Source: Sphingomonas naasensis | GTDB lineage: Bacteria; Pseudomonadota; Alphaproteobacteria; Sphingomonadales; Sphingomonadaceae | Length of the DNA stretch: 64,000 bases | Reading direction: 5' to 3' | NCBI RefSeq assembly: GCF_004792695.1 | Contig: NZ_SRXU01000002.1 | Location: 434,001-498,000, forward strand | Shown here: positions 57,244 through 64,000 of the stretch, in pieces | How positions within the stretch are numbered: position 1 is the stretch's first letter | How the letters are laid out: each line of letters begins with the position of its first letter | Made by a program: the position numbers and the translations under genes | Notes under the pieces: model-generated | Seen by the model: only the letters and a program-made list of their open reading frames with translations | Told to the model about the DNA's origin: nothing | Database searches by the model: none

Positions 57244-58217
57244 TCCCCCGCCTCCCCGTAATAGCTTCCGAACCGGCGACCGCCGGGCTGGAACGAAACC
57301 GAATTGAGCAGCAGCTGGATGTGCTCGCAGCCATCGAGGGTGTTGACCGCGTCGCGCAGATCGCTCTCGCTGGTGCGATCGGCGCGGACGACGAGCATCA
57401 CCTGCCCGACCAGCGCGGCCAGCACCGATGCGGGCGAGGCGGCGAGCGCCGGCGGCGAATCGAAGATCACGATGCGGCGCGGATTGGCACGCGCCAGCCC
57501 GTCGACGATCGCCCGCGCGCGATCGCTCGCCAGCAGCTCGGTGTCGCTGTTGCTGTGCGCGCCGGCGGGCAGCACCGAGAGCTGCGGCACATCGGTATCG
57601 ATGATGCAGTCCTCGACATTCGCCACCGCACCCGAAAGCGCGTCGAGCAGGCCCGGCCCCTCGGGCAGGCCCAGCCGCCCGAGCACGTCGGGCTTGGCGA
57701 AATCGGCGTCGACGAGCAGGATCTCCATGTCCTTCTCGGCCGCCATCGAGAGCGCGAGGTTGATCGCGCAGAAGGTCTTGCCCTCGTCGGGCTGCGCCGA
57801 GCAGACGAGGATCATCCGCGCGCGATCGGCCGCGCCGGCATCCTGCCCCGCCACGGCGCGCGCGGTGAGCAGCAGCTGGCGCTTCACCATGCGGAACTCT
57901 TCCGCCATCGCGGTCACCCGGTCGCCCGGCACCAGCATCCCGCCCTCGCGCAGCGCGATCCGGTCGATCGGGGCTTCGCGACGGCCGGTGCGCGGTGCCG
58001 GCCGGGGCTGCGGCGCAGGCTGCGGCACGGGCGCAGGCGCCTCGACCTCGGCCACCACCTCCGGCAGCTCGGGTGCGATCTCGGTGAGCGTCAGCGGCTC
58101 TTCGTCGGGCACCGAAATCGGCACGACCGGTGGAGTCGCCGGGCGCAGATAGCCATATTGCTCGGCCGCCCGTTCGAGCAGCGAGCCACGATAGCGGCGC
58201 GGGGTTTCGTCGTTCAT
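57240..58217 (-). CDS. XrtA-associated tyrosine autokinase
   Basis: A 325-aa BY-kinase cytosolic domain: Pro-rich N-terminus, Walker A in SAQPDEGKTFCAIN near residue 140, Walker A' in ILLVDADFAKP, Walker B in IVIFDSPPAL, and a C-terminal Tyr pair (SYYGEAGE). It autophosphorylates and tunes the chain-length protein encoded just upstream. ATG at 58217, one base after the Wzz-like gene stop region. Confidence 0.92.
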   Translation of the reverse strand: MNDETPRRYRGSLLERAAEQYGYLRPATPPVVPISVPDEEPLTLTEIAPELPEVVAEVEAPAPVPQPAPQPRPAPRTGRREAPIDRIALREGGMLVPGDRVTAMAEEFRMVKRQLLLTARAVAGQDAGAADRARMILVCSAQPDEGKTFCAINLALSMAAEKDMEILLVDADFAKPDVLGRLGLPEGPGLLDALSGAVANVEDCIIDTDVPQLSVLPAGAHSNSDTELLASDRARAIVDGLARANPRRIVIFDSPPALAASPASVLAALVGQVMLVVRADRTSESDLRDAVNTLDGCEHIQLLLNSVSFQPGGRRFGSYYGEAGE

Positions 58218-58218
58218 C

Positions 58219-59730
58219 TCAGGCCCCCATTCCGCGCTGGACCATCTCGAGCCCGAGCATCCCGACAAAGGCCACCGCCAGCCCCGCGGCTGCGCCCATG
58301 AACAGCCGCAGCTTGCGGCGGCGCAGCGCAACTTCGGCGCCGCTCAGCACTTCGCCGATCGATCCGATCACCGGCATCCCGCTCACCTTTTCGAGTCGTG
58401 CCGCAGTCGGGAAGGTCGTGGTCAGCTTGTCGAGCCCGAACGCCCCCGCCACGCCCGCGCCCAGCCCAGCGATCAGTACCGCGGCGAGCAGCAGCGGCCG
58501 ATTGGGCTTGGTCGGCGCGCGCGCCAGCGTCGGCGGATCGACGATGTCGAACTTGACCGCGTCGGTCTCGGTCTGCGCCTGGCTGCGGATGCGCACCTGC
58601 TCGCGATCCGAGAGCAATTTGTCATATTGGTCCTTGAGGACCTGATATTCACGGTCGATCTGGCCCTGCTCGGCAGCGACGCCGGGCGATTCGGCCATCT
58701 TGGCCTCGAACTGGGCGAGATCGCCTTCGATCTGGCTCTTGCGCTGGGTCAGCGCCGCAACGGTAGAGGCCTTGTCGGCCTGCATCGCCTTGAGGCTCAG
58801 ATAGAGCGGATTGCTCGCGCCCGCCGCGCCACTCACCGCAGGCTCTGCGCGTGCGGCGGCTTGCGCCTGGGCGAGCTGGCTGTTGAGCGCGATCATGTCG
58901 GGATGGCTGTCGGTCCAGCCGCGGGCGCGGCCCTCGGCGAGTTGCCCCTGGATCGCCTGTAGCCGCGCGCGCGCCGGTCCGGTGACTGCGCCGCCCTGCC
59001 CCGCGACATTCATCGGCGTGCCTGCCATCTGGCCGTTGACCGCGCTCAGCCCGCTCTGCGCCGCAGCGAGGTCGGACTGGACCTGCGCCAGCTGTGCGCG
59101 CGCCGCACCGATCCGGTCGTTGAGCGATCCGGTGCCCGGCAGCGCGCCGAGATAGCGCGCGGCGAAATCGGCCTTCTTGGCTTCGGCTTCCTGCAGCGCC
59201 TTCTGGCGGACGTCGAGCTGCTGGTCGAGGAAGCGCAGCGATTGGCCGCTGGCATCGCGGCCGTCGGCGAGATTCTCCTCGACGAACACGTCGATCAGCT
59301 TCTGCGCGATCTGCTGCGCGAGCCTGCCGCTCGGCGCGGTCACGGTGATCTCGAACAGATTGTCCTGCTGCGCGGTGAGCTTGATCGCCTTTTGCAGCCC
59401 CGCGATCCGATCGGCGACATCCTGGTTGGTCGACACGGTCTTCGCCATGTCCGTGCCGCGCACGACCTTCTCCAGATTGACCGCCGAGGTCAGCGTCTGG
59501 CGCACCCGATCGATGTCGCGCTGCTGCTGCTGCGCCGAGGCGACACCATCGGTCGGCAGGATCTGGCGCAATTGCACGAAGATCCGCGCGCGCGATTCAT
59601 AGCTGTTCGGCATTTGCGACACGACCAGCCAGCCCGCGAGGCACAGCCCCCAGGCAATGGCGAGCGCGATCCAGCGCCGCATCCAGATCGCGTGTAGCGC
59701 CGCGCGCGCTTCGTCGAAGAGACTGCCCAT
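58219..59730 (-). CDS. XrtA-system polysaccharide chain-length determinant (Wzz-like)
   Basis: A 503-aa Wzz protein with two membrane helices, one near the N-terminus (WIALAIAWGLCLAGWLVVS) and one near the C-terminus (LFMGAAAGLAVAFVGMLGLEM), and a long coiled periplasmic region between. The tail after the second helix is too short to hold a kinase, in keeping with the separate kinase gene downstream. It sets the length of the exported chain. Confidence 0.92.
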   Translation of the reverse strand: MGSLFDEARAALHAIWMRRWIALAIAWGLCLAGWLVVSQMPNSYESRARIFVQLRQILPTDGVASAQQQQRDIDRVRQTLTSAVNLEKVVRGTDMAKTVSTNQDVADRIAGLQKAIKLTAQQDNLFEITVTAPSGRLAQQIAQKLIDVFVEENLADGRDASGQSLRFLDQQLDVRQKALQEAEAKKADFAARYLGALPGTGSLNDRIGAARAQLAQVQSDLAAAQSGLSAVNGQMAGTPMNVAGQGGAVTGPARARLQAIQGQLAEGRARGWTDSHPDMIALNSQLAQAQAAARAEPAVSGAAGASNPLYLSLKAMQADKASTVAALTQRKSQIEGDLAQFEAKMAESPGVAAEQGQIDREYQVLKDQYDKLLSDREQVRIRSQAQTETDAVKFDIVDPPTLARAPTKPNRPLLLAAVLIAGLGAGVAGAFGLDKLTTTFPTAARLEKVSGMPVIGSIGEVLSGAEVALRRRKLRLFMGAAAGLAVAFVGMLGLEMVQRGMGA

Positions 59731-59740
59731 CCGCCGCGCC

Positions 59741-60382
59741 TCAGAACATGCTCTCGGGGATGATCAGCACATCGCCCGGTTCGAGGCGGACATTCGCCGA
59801 GATATCGCCGTTCTTGAGCAGGTCGCCGAGGCGGACCTTGTACTCGCGCTGCTTGCCGGTCGCCTTGTCGTAGCGCACCAGCCGCGCGCGATTGCCCGAA
59901 GCATATTCGCTGAGGCCGCCCACCGCGATCATCGCGTCGAGCGCGGTCATGTTGGCACGGTAGGGGATCGATGCCGGCTTCTCGGTCGCGCCGACGACAC
60001 GGACCTGCTGGCTATAGGTGCCCGAGAAATTCTCGACGATCACCGAGACGATCGGATCCTTGATATACTCGCCGAGCGCATACTTGAGATCGTCGGCGAG
60101 CATCGCGGGCGTCTTTCCCACCGCGGGCATATCGTTGATCAGCGGCGTGGTGATCCGGCCGTCGGGGCGCACCTGCACCTTGGCCGACAGCTCGGGATTG
60201 CGCCACACGAAGACATTGAGCTGGTCCATCGGGCCGATGACATATTCGTCGCTCGGCGCCTCGCGGGTCGCGACGCTGCCTGCGGGCGGCAATTCGGGCC
60301 GGCTCCCCCCGGAGCACCCCGACAGCAGGGTGGCCATGACGCCAACGCCTGCCAAAACCCCGCCAAACGACTTGAAAACCAT
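59741..60382 (-). CDS. XrtA-system exopolysaccharide export lipoprotein (Wza/EpsE-like)
   Basis: A 213-aa lipoprotein with the lipobox LLSGCSGG near residue 19. It then has a poly-export (Wza) domain (YVIGPMDQLNVFVWRNPELSAKVQVRPDGRIT) and a SLBB-like C-terminus (RVVGATEKPASIPYRANMTALDAM, RLEPGDVLIIPE). It forms the periplasmic/outer-membrane exit of the polysaccharide together with the Wzz protein and the beta-barrel protein. Confidence 0.92.
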   Translation of the reverse strand: MVFKSFGGVLAGVGVMATLLSGCSGGSRPELPPAGSVATREAPSDEYVIGPMDQLNVFVWRNPELSAKVQVRPDGRITTPLINDMPAVGKTPAMLADDLKYALGEYIKDPIVSVIVENFSGTYSQQVRVVGATEKPASIPYRANMTALDAMIAVGGLSEYASGNRARLVRYDKATGKQREYKVRLGDLLKNGDISANVRLEPGDVLIIPESMF

Positions 60383-60482
60383 GTTCGAGCTCCCTCCCCA
60401 ACGAGGTCGAGCGCGGCCGACGTCTCGTCCGCTCCCCCGCCTGGATCAGGGTCAGCTATGGTCTTCAGAGGTAAAGATAGCG

Positions 60483-61679
60483 TTAGGCGTGGTCCGCACC
60501 CACCAGCAACTCGCGCGCCGGCGGATGCCCGAGGAACGCCGCGGGACTGGCGCTGGCGCCATAGGCCCCCGACGCGAAGATCGCGATGACGTCACCCACC
60601 CGCGTGGTCGGCAGCGCCACCCGGTCGGCGAGCCGGTCGAGCGGGGTGCACAGCGGCCCGACGATCGTCACCACTTCCTCGGCAGGATCCTGCAGCCGAT
60701 GCGCGACCGCGACCGGATAGTTGCGCCGCACCACCGTGCCGAAATTGCCGGTCGCGGCGAGGTGGTGGTTGAGCCCGCCATCGACGACGAGAAAGGTCTC
60801 GCCTTGGCTCTGCTTGCGGTCGACGACGCGCGCCAGATAGACCCCGGCCTCGCCGACCAGCCAGCGCCCGAGCTCGATCGCGTAGCTGGTGCGCAGCTTG
60901 CCGATCTCCTCGCCCAGCGCCGCCCCGATCGCCTCGACATCGAGCGGCGTGTCGCCGGGGAAATAGGGGATGCCGAACCCGCCGCCGAGATTGACCAGAG
61001 GCGGCGCGCGGTGCGCCTCTTCGGCGATCCGCGCCGCCAGCGCCACCGTCGCCGCCTGCGTCTCGATCACCGCCTGGGTATCGAGCGACTGGGATCCGGC
61101 GAAGATGTGCAGCCCGCGCCACTCGGCGCCGCCGAGGATCAGCCTTTTGACCAGCCCTGCGACATGCTGCGCCTCGACTCCGAACGGCGAAGCGCGCCCG
61201 CCCATTTTCATCCCCGATCCGCGCAGCTCGAAATCGGGGTTCACCCGCACCGCGAGCCTCGGCCGCATCTCGATCAGCCCGCCGATCGCCAGCGCGCGCT
61301 GCGCCTCGCTCTCGGACTCCACATTGATCGTCACCCCCGCGCGGATCGCCAGCTCGATCTCGGCATCGCGCTTGCCCGGTCCGGCAAAGCTGATCGCCTT
61401 CGCCGCCATGACGTCGAGCGCGCGATCCATCTCGCCCGCCGAGGCGACGTCGAGCCCGTCGACCAAGGGCGCGATCGCCTTGAGCAACGCGGGCAAGGGA
61501 TTGGCCTTGATCGCGTAATGCACCGCCACCGCGTCCGGCAGCGCCGCGCGCAACCGCGCGATCCGCGCCGCGACGATGGCGAAGTCGTAGACATAGGCCG
61601 GCGTCGGCTCGTCGAGCCACGGCAGCGCGGCAAGGTCGCGGAATTCGGGCGGGATCGGGCCAAAGGCCTTGGGGTTCAT
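60483..61679 (-). CDS. PLP-dependent decarboxylase, exosortase A system-associated
   Basis: A 398-aa alanine-racemase-fold decarboxylase. PLP lysine in VHYAIKANPLPALLKAI near residue 58, GGGFGIPYFPG, and the C-terminal GAYGASASPAAFLG. It is the type paired with an acyl-CoA ligase and ACP in XrtA clusters, where it likely produces an amine substrate. ATG at 61679 overlaps the ligase stop (ATGA). A 100-base gap separates it from the export lipoprotein gene. Confidence 0.9.
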   Translation of the reverse strand: MNPKAFGPIPPEFRDLAALPWLDEPTPAYVYDFAIVAARIARLRAALPDAVAVHYAIKANPLPALLKAIAPLVDGLDVASAGEMDRALDVMAAKAISFAGPGKRDAEIELAIRAGVTINVESESEAQRALAIGGLIEMRPRLAVRVNPDFELRGSGMKMGGRASPFGVEAQHVAGLVKRLILGGAEWRGLHIFAGSQSLDTQAVIETQAATVALAARIAEEAHRAPPLVNLGGGFGIPYFPGDTPLDVEAIGAALGEEIGKLRTSYAIELGRWLVGEAGVYLARVVDRKQSQGETFLVVDGGLNHHLAATGNFGTVVRRNYPVAVAHRLQDPAEEVVTIVGPLCTPLDRLADRVALPTTRVGDVIAIFASGAYGASASPAAFLGHPPARELLVGADHA

Positions 61680-63172
61680 GCCACGCTCCCCCGCAACGCC
61701 GTCCGATCGAGCTTGCCATTGGCGTTGCGCGGCAACTCCGCCCGCCAATCATAGCGCGCCGGCTGGAGGAAGCTCGGCAGTTCGCGCCGCAGCCGCGTCC
61801 GCAATTCCGCCTCCCGCGAACCGTCACCGCGCGCGACCACCACGATCGCCTGCCCCAGCCTTTCGTCGGGGACACCGAACGCCGCTGCCTCGGCCACTTC
61901 GCCGCCACTGAGCACCGCATCCTCGATCTCGGTGGGGCTGATCCGGTTGCCCGCGCTCTTGATCATCTCGTCGTCGCGCCCGACGAAGCGCAGCAGCCCC
62001 TCGCCGTCCTCGACCACCGTATCGCCCGACCATACCGCCATGCCCGTGCTTGTGGCGAATTCGGGCGCCGGACGGAAGCGCTGCGCGGTCCGTTCCGCAT
62101 CGTGCCAATAGCCCTGCGCGACCAGCGGCCCGGCATGGACCAGCTCACCCGGCTCGTCCGGGGCGGCGCGGGTGCCGTCGGGGCGCACCACGAGGATCTC
62201 GGCGAAGGGGATCGCCCGCCCGATCGACTCGGGGCGCGCATCGACCAGCGCCGGATCGAGATAGGTCGAGCGAAACGCCTCGGTGAGGCCGTACATCGGA
62301 TAGAGAGCGGCGTTGGGAAAGCGCGCGCGCAGCCCGCGCACCAGCCGCGGGGTCAGCGCCCCCCCCGAATTGGTCAGCCGACGCAGCCGGATGGCGGTCT
62401 CCGCCGGCCAGTCCGCCTCGAGCAGTTGCACCCAGAGCGGCGGCACCCCGGCAAGGCTGGTGACTTCATGACGCTCGACTGCCTTCACCACGTCGCGCGC
62501 AGTGAGATAGTCGAGCGGAATCACGCGCCCGCCGGCGGCCCAGGTCGACAGCAGCTGGTTCTGGCCATAATCGAAGCTCAACGGCAGCACGCCGAGCACG
62601 CGATCCTCAGAACCAATCTGAAGATAATGCGCCACGGCGATGGCTCCGAGCCATAAATTGGCGTGACTGAGCATCACCCCCTTGGGCCTTCCGGTCGACC
62701 CCGAGGTATAGAGGATCGCCGCGAGCGCAGCCGGATCGGCGTTCGACGGCCCCAGCCGATCGTCCGAAATCAGCTCCTCCTCGGTGACGATCCGGCACCC
62801 CGCCGGCACGTCCCCCGGCTCGAGCGCCGCGATCCGGGCCTCCTGCGTCACCAGCACCCGCGCGCCGCTATCGGCGAGGATATGCGCGACCTGCGCGCGC
62901 TTGAGCACCGGATTGATCGGCACATGCACCAGCCCCGCGCGCGGCGCCGCCAGCGGCATCAGGCACGCCGTGCGCGTCTTGGGCAGCCAGCTCGCCACGC
63001 GGTCGCCCGCCGCCAGCCCGTGCGCGGCCAGCCGGTGCGCGAGTTCGCCCACGCCCGCTTCAAGCCCGGCATAGGTCAGCGTTCCGGCGCGGTCCTCGAG
63101 CGCCACCGCATCGGCCGCGCCGCGCAGCGGCAGCGTGTCGATCGGTTTCGGAACGGGATCGAGCGCTATCAT
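61676..63172 (-). CDS. Acyl-CoA ligase (AMP-forming), exosortase A system-associated
   Basis: A 498-aa adenylate-forming enzyme. AMP-binding P-loop YTSGSTGRPKG near residue 162, YPMYGLTEAFRS near residue 280, the hinge motif SGDTVVEDGEG, and the final catalytic Lys in RNANGKLDRTAL. It presumably activates an acid and loads it onto the ACP encoded divergently. The ATG at 63172 leaves 75 bases to the ACP start. Confidence 0.92.
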   Translation of the reverse strand: MIALDPVPKPIDTLPLRGAADAVALEDRAGTLTYAGLEAGVGELAHRLAAHGLAAGDRVASWLPKTRTACLMPLAAPRAGLVHVPINPVLKRAQVAHILADSGARVLVTQEARIAALEPGDVPAGCRIVTEEELISDDRLGPSNADPAALAAILYTSGSTGRPKGVMLSHANLWLGAIAVAHYLQIGSEDRVLGVLPLSFDYGQNQLLSTWAAGGRVIPLDYLTARDVVKAVERHEVTSLAGVPPLWVQLLEADWPAETAIRLRRLTNSGGALTPRLVRGLRARFPNAALYPMYGLTEAFRSTYLDPALVDARPESIGRAIPFAEILVVRPDGTRAAPDEPGELVHAGPLVAQGYWHDAERTAQRFRPAPEFATSTGMAVWSGDTVVEDGEGLLRFVGRDDEMIKSAGNRISPTEIEDAVLSGGEVAEAAAFGVPDERLGQAIVVVARGDGSREAELRTRLRRELPSFLQPARYDWRAELPRNANGKLDRTALRGSVA

Positions 63173-63247
63173 CGCCGCCGACCTTAGCCTTGGCAGCGCA
63201 CCCGCCAAGCCTTACGGAGGCGAAAAATCGCTCGCAGGGGATACGCA

Positions 63248-63520
63248 TTGCAGCGCGAAGGGTTCGCAGAGGTTGAAAACGCCGTGCGCGGAGTGCTCCG
63301 CGACGTGCTGGGATTGAGCGCCGAGCGCGCCGCGGCGTTCCGTGAGGACACGCCGCTGTTCGGCGCGCTGCCCGAGCTCGATTCGCTCGCGGTGGCGGGC
63401 GTGCTCACCGAGATCGAGGATCGCCTCGGCATCCTGATCGAGGATGACGAAGTCGATGGCGAGATGCTCGAGAGCTTCGGCGCGCTCACCCGCTTCGCCG
63501 CCGACAAGGCGCTCGGTTGA
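63248..63520 (+). CDS. Acyl carrier protein, exosortase A system-associated
   Basis: A 90-aa ACP. The phosphopantetheine Ser is S46 in LPELDSLAVAG, a variant of the usual DSL motif. Helical pattern fits. It is divergent from the acyl-CoA ligase gene, and the gap of 75 bases must hold both promoters. TTG start with AGGGG upstream. The next gene overlaps its stop (TTGA). Confidence 0.9.
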   Translation: MQREGFAEVENAVRGVLRDVLGLSAERAAAFREDTPLFGALPELDSLAVAGVLTEIEDRLGILIEDDEVDGEMLESFGALTRFAADKALG

Positions 63521-64000
63521 TCGACCAGTACGATTGGGCCGGCGGCCGCGAAGCGATGCTCCGCTTCGGTCCGGATACCGGCCCGGTCGTCGTCGCGGCG
63601 CTGCCTCTGTTCGAGGAAGCCAATCGCACCCGCGCTTTCGTGGTGACGATCCTGCGCCAGCTGGCCGAGCGCGGCATCGCCGGCGCGCTGCCCGAACTGC
63701 CCGGCCAGGGCGAGAGCCTGCTTCCGACGGAAGCGGCGACCTTGGCAGATCTGCGCGCCGGATTCGCGGCGGCGTGCGCGCGGTTCGACAAGGCCTATGC
63801 ATTCGCCGTCCGCAGCGGCGCCCTGCTCGACACCCAGGCTGAATCAGCCGGGCGCTGCCATCTCGTCCCGACCACCGGCGCCGAGCTGGTCCGCGAGCTC
63901 GGCAGGCTGCGCGGCCTGAATGACGGCAACAACTATGCCGGCAACCTGCTGTCACCGGCACTGCTCACCGAGCTCGAGACGGCGATGCCGGCCGCCGCGC
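63517..64000 (+). CDS. Conserved exosortase-cluster protein, partial
   Basis: The frame starts at TTG 63517, overlapping the ACP stop (TTGA), and is open to the window end; 161 codons are visible. It opens with YDWAGGREAMLRFG and goes on with VVVAALPLFEEANRTR, then LPGQGESLLP, in an order that resembles an alpha/beta-hydrolase core without a clear nucleophile. Coupling to ACP suggests a part in acyl transfer or hydrolysis in the XrtA pathway. No firm family. Confidence 0.6.
   Translation, partial: MIDQYDWAGGREAMLRFGPDTGPVVVAALPLFEEANRTRAFVVTILRQLAERGIAGALPELPGQGESLLPTEAATLADLRAGFAAACARFDKAYAFAVRSGALLDTQAESAGRCHLVPTTGAELVRELGRLRGLNDGNNYAGNLLSPALLTELETAMPAAA

Noticed and set aside
47946..64000. 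PEP-CTERM substrate in the exosortase cluster
   Set aside because: No product ends in the PEP motif, membrane helix and basic tail.
1..64000. tRNA genes or CRISPR arrays
   Set aside because: No T-arm signature (GGTTCGAATCC-like) in a cloverleaf context and no regularly spaced direct repeats seen; TCGAACC matches fall inside coding genes.

Overview
The window is a gene-dense, high-GC chromosomal segment that reads as a sphingomonad (Sphingomonas-like alphaproteobacterium). Pointers are the phosphotransferase ChpT, promoters of the general-stress sigma factor EcfG type (GGAAC-N17-CGTT), a speF-type leader before an ornithine decarboxylase that sits next to a deoxyhypusine-synthase-like enzyme (sphingomonads typically contain sym-homospermidine), and a complete exosortase A (XrtA) polysaccharide cluster. 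No tRNA, CRISPR array, prophage or transposase gene was seen.

Layout. 1-10.6 kb: housekeeping genes (metallophosphoesterase, rimM, rpsP with a long acidic tail, ffh, a GGDEF/EAL protein, a DUF924 protein, the mtaB-like tRNA methylthiotransferase, ftsY, a YciB-type septation protein, sodB, a PuuD-like membrane protein). 10.6-15.3 kb: a phage-shock (Psp) locus with pspF divergent from a sigma-54-type promoter, then a 35-aa membrane peptide, pspA, pspB, pspC and seven further small membrane proteins, most of which share a C-terminal tail with PspC. 15.3-19.1 kb: a SufE protein, a ferredoxin-like protein, a J-domain protein, RNase P RNA, a YbjQ-like protein, a small inverted-repeat (MITE-like) element and an AmpD-like amidase. 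19.1-25.3 kb: chemotaxis genes cheA-cheW-cheY-cheB-cheR with chpT upstream. 25.3-31.7 kb: a structured non-coding stretch, a response regulator/histidine kinase pair, a JAMM peptidase, an RluD-like synthase, rpoH and mtgA. 31.7-35.7 kb: the ybaB/dnaX pair, a ParDE module whose toxin gene carries a nonsense codon, and the SRP RNA. 35.7-47.9 kb: a mixed region with a ferredoxin plus two tandem cysteine desulfurases, hydrolases, a threonine dehydratase, the polyamine pair, and an SDR/HxlR pair. 47.9-64 kb: the XrtA cluster.

How genes work together. All three core parts of the SRP pathway (ffh, ftsY, ffs) are in the window. The Psp locus looks like a PspF/sigma-54-controlled envelope-stress operon in which a PspB/PspC-like tail has been amplified on several single-span membrane proteins; this is the strongest candidate for an undescribed system here. 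The XrtA cluster holds a chain-length regulator, tyrosine kinase, export lipoprotein, outer-membrane protein, ATPase, deacetylase, FemAB protein, glycosyltransferase, exosortase-EpsI fusion and amidotransferase on one strand, with an acyl-CoA ligase, a PLP decarboxylase and a divergent ACP. That is the usual set for making and exporting an exopolysaccharide coupled to PEP-CTERM protein sorting, but no PEP-CTERM substrate lies in the window.

Many adjacent genes overlap by 1 or 4 bases (ATGA, GTGA, TTGA, TGATG), so translational coupling is the rule. Several starts are GTG or TTG and were chosen from these overlaps and from visible Shine-Dalgarno sequences.
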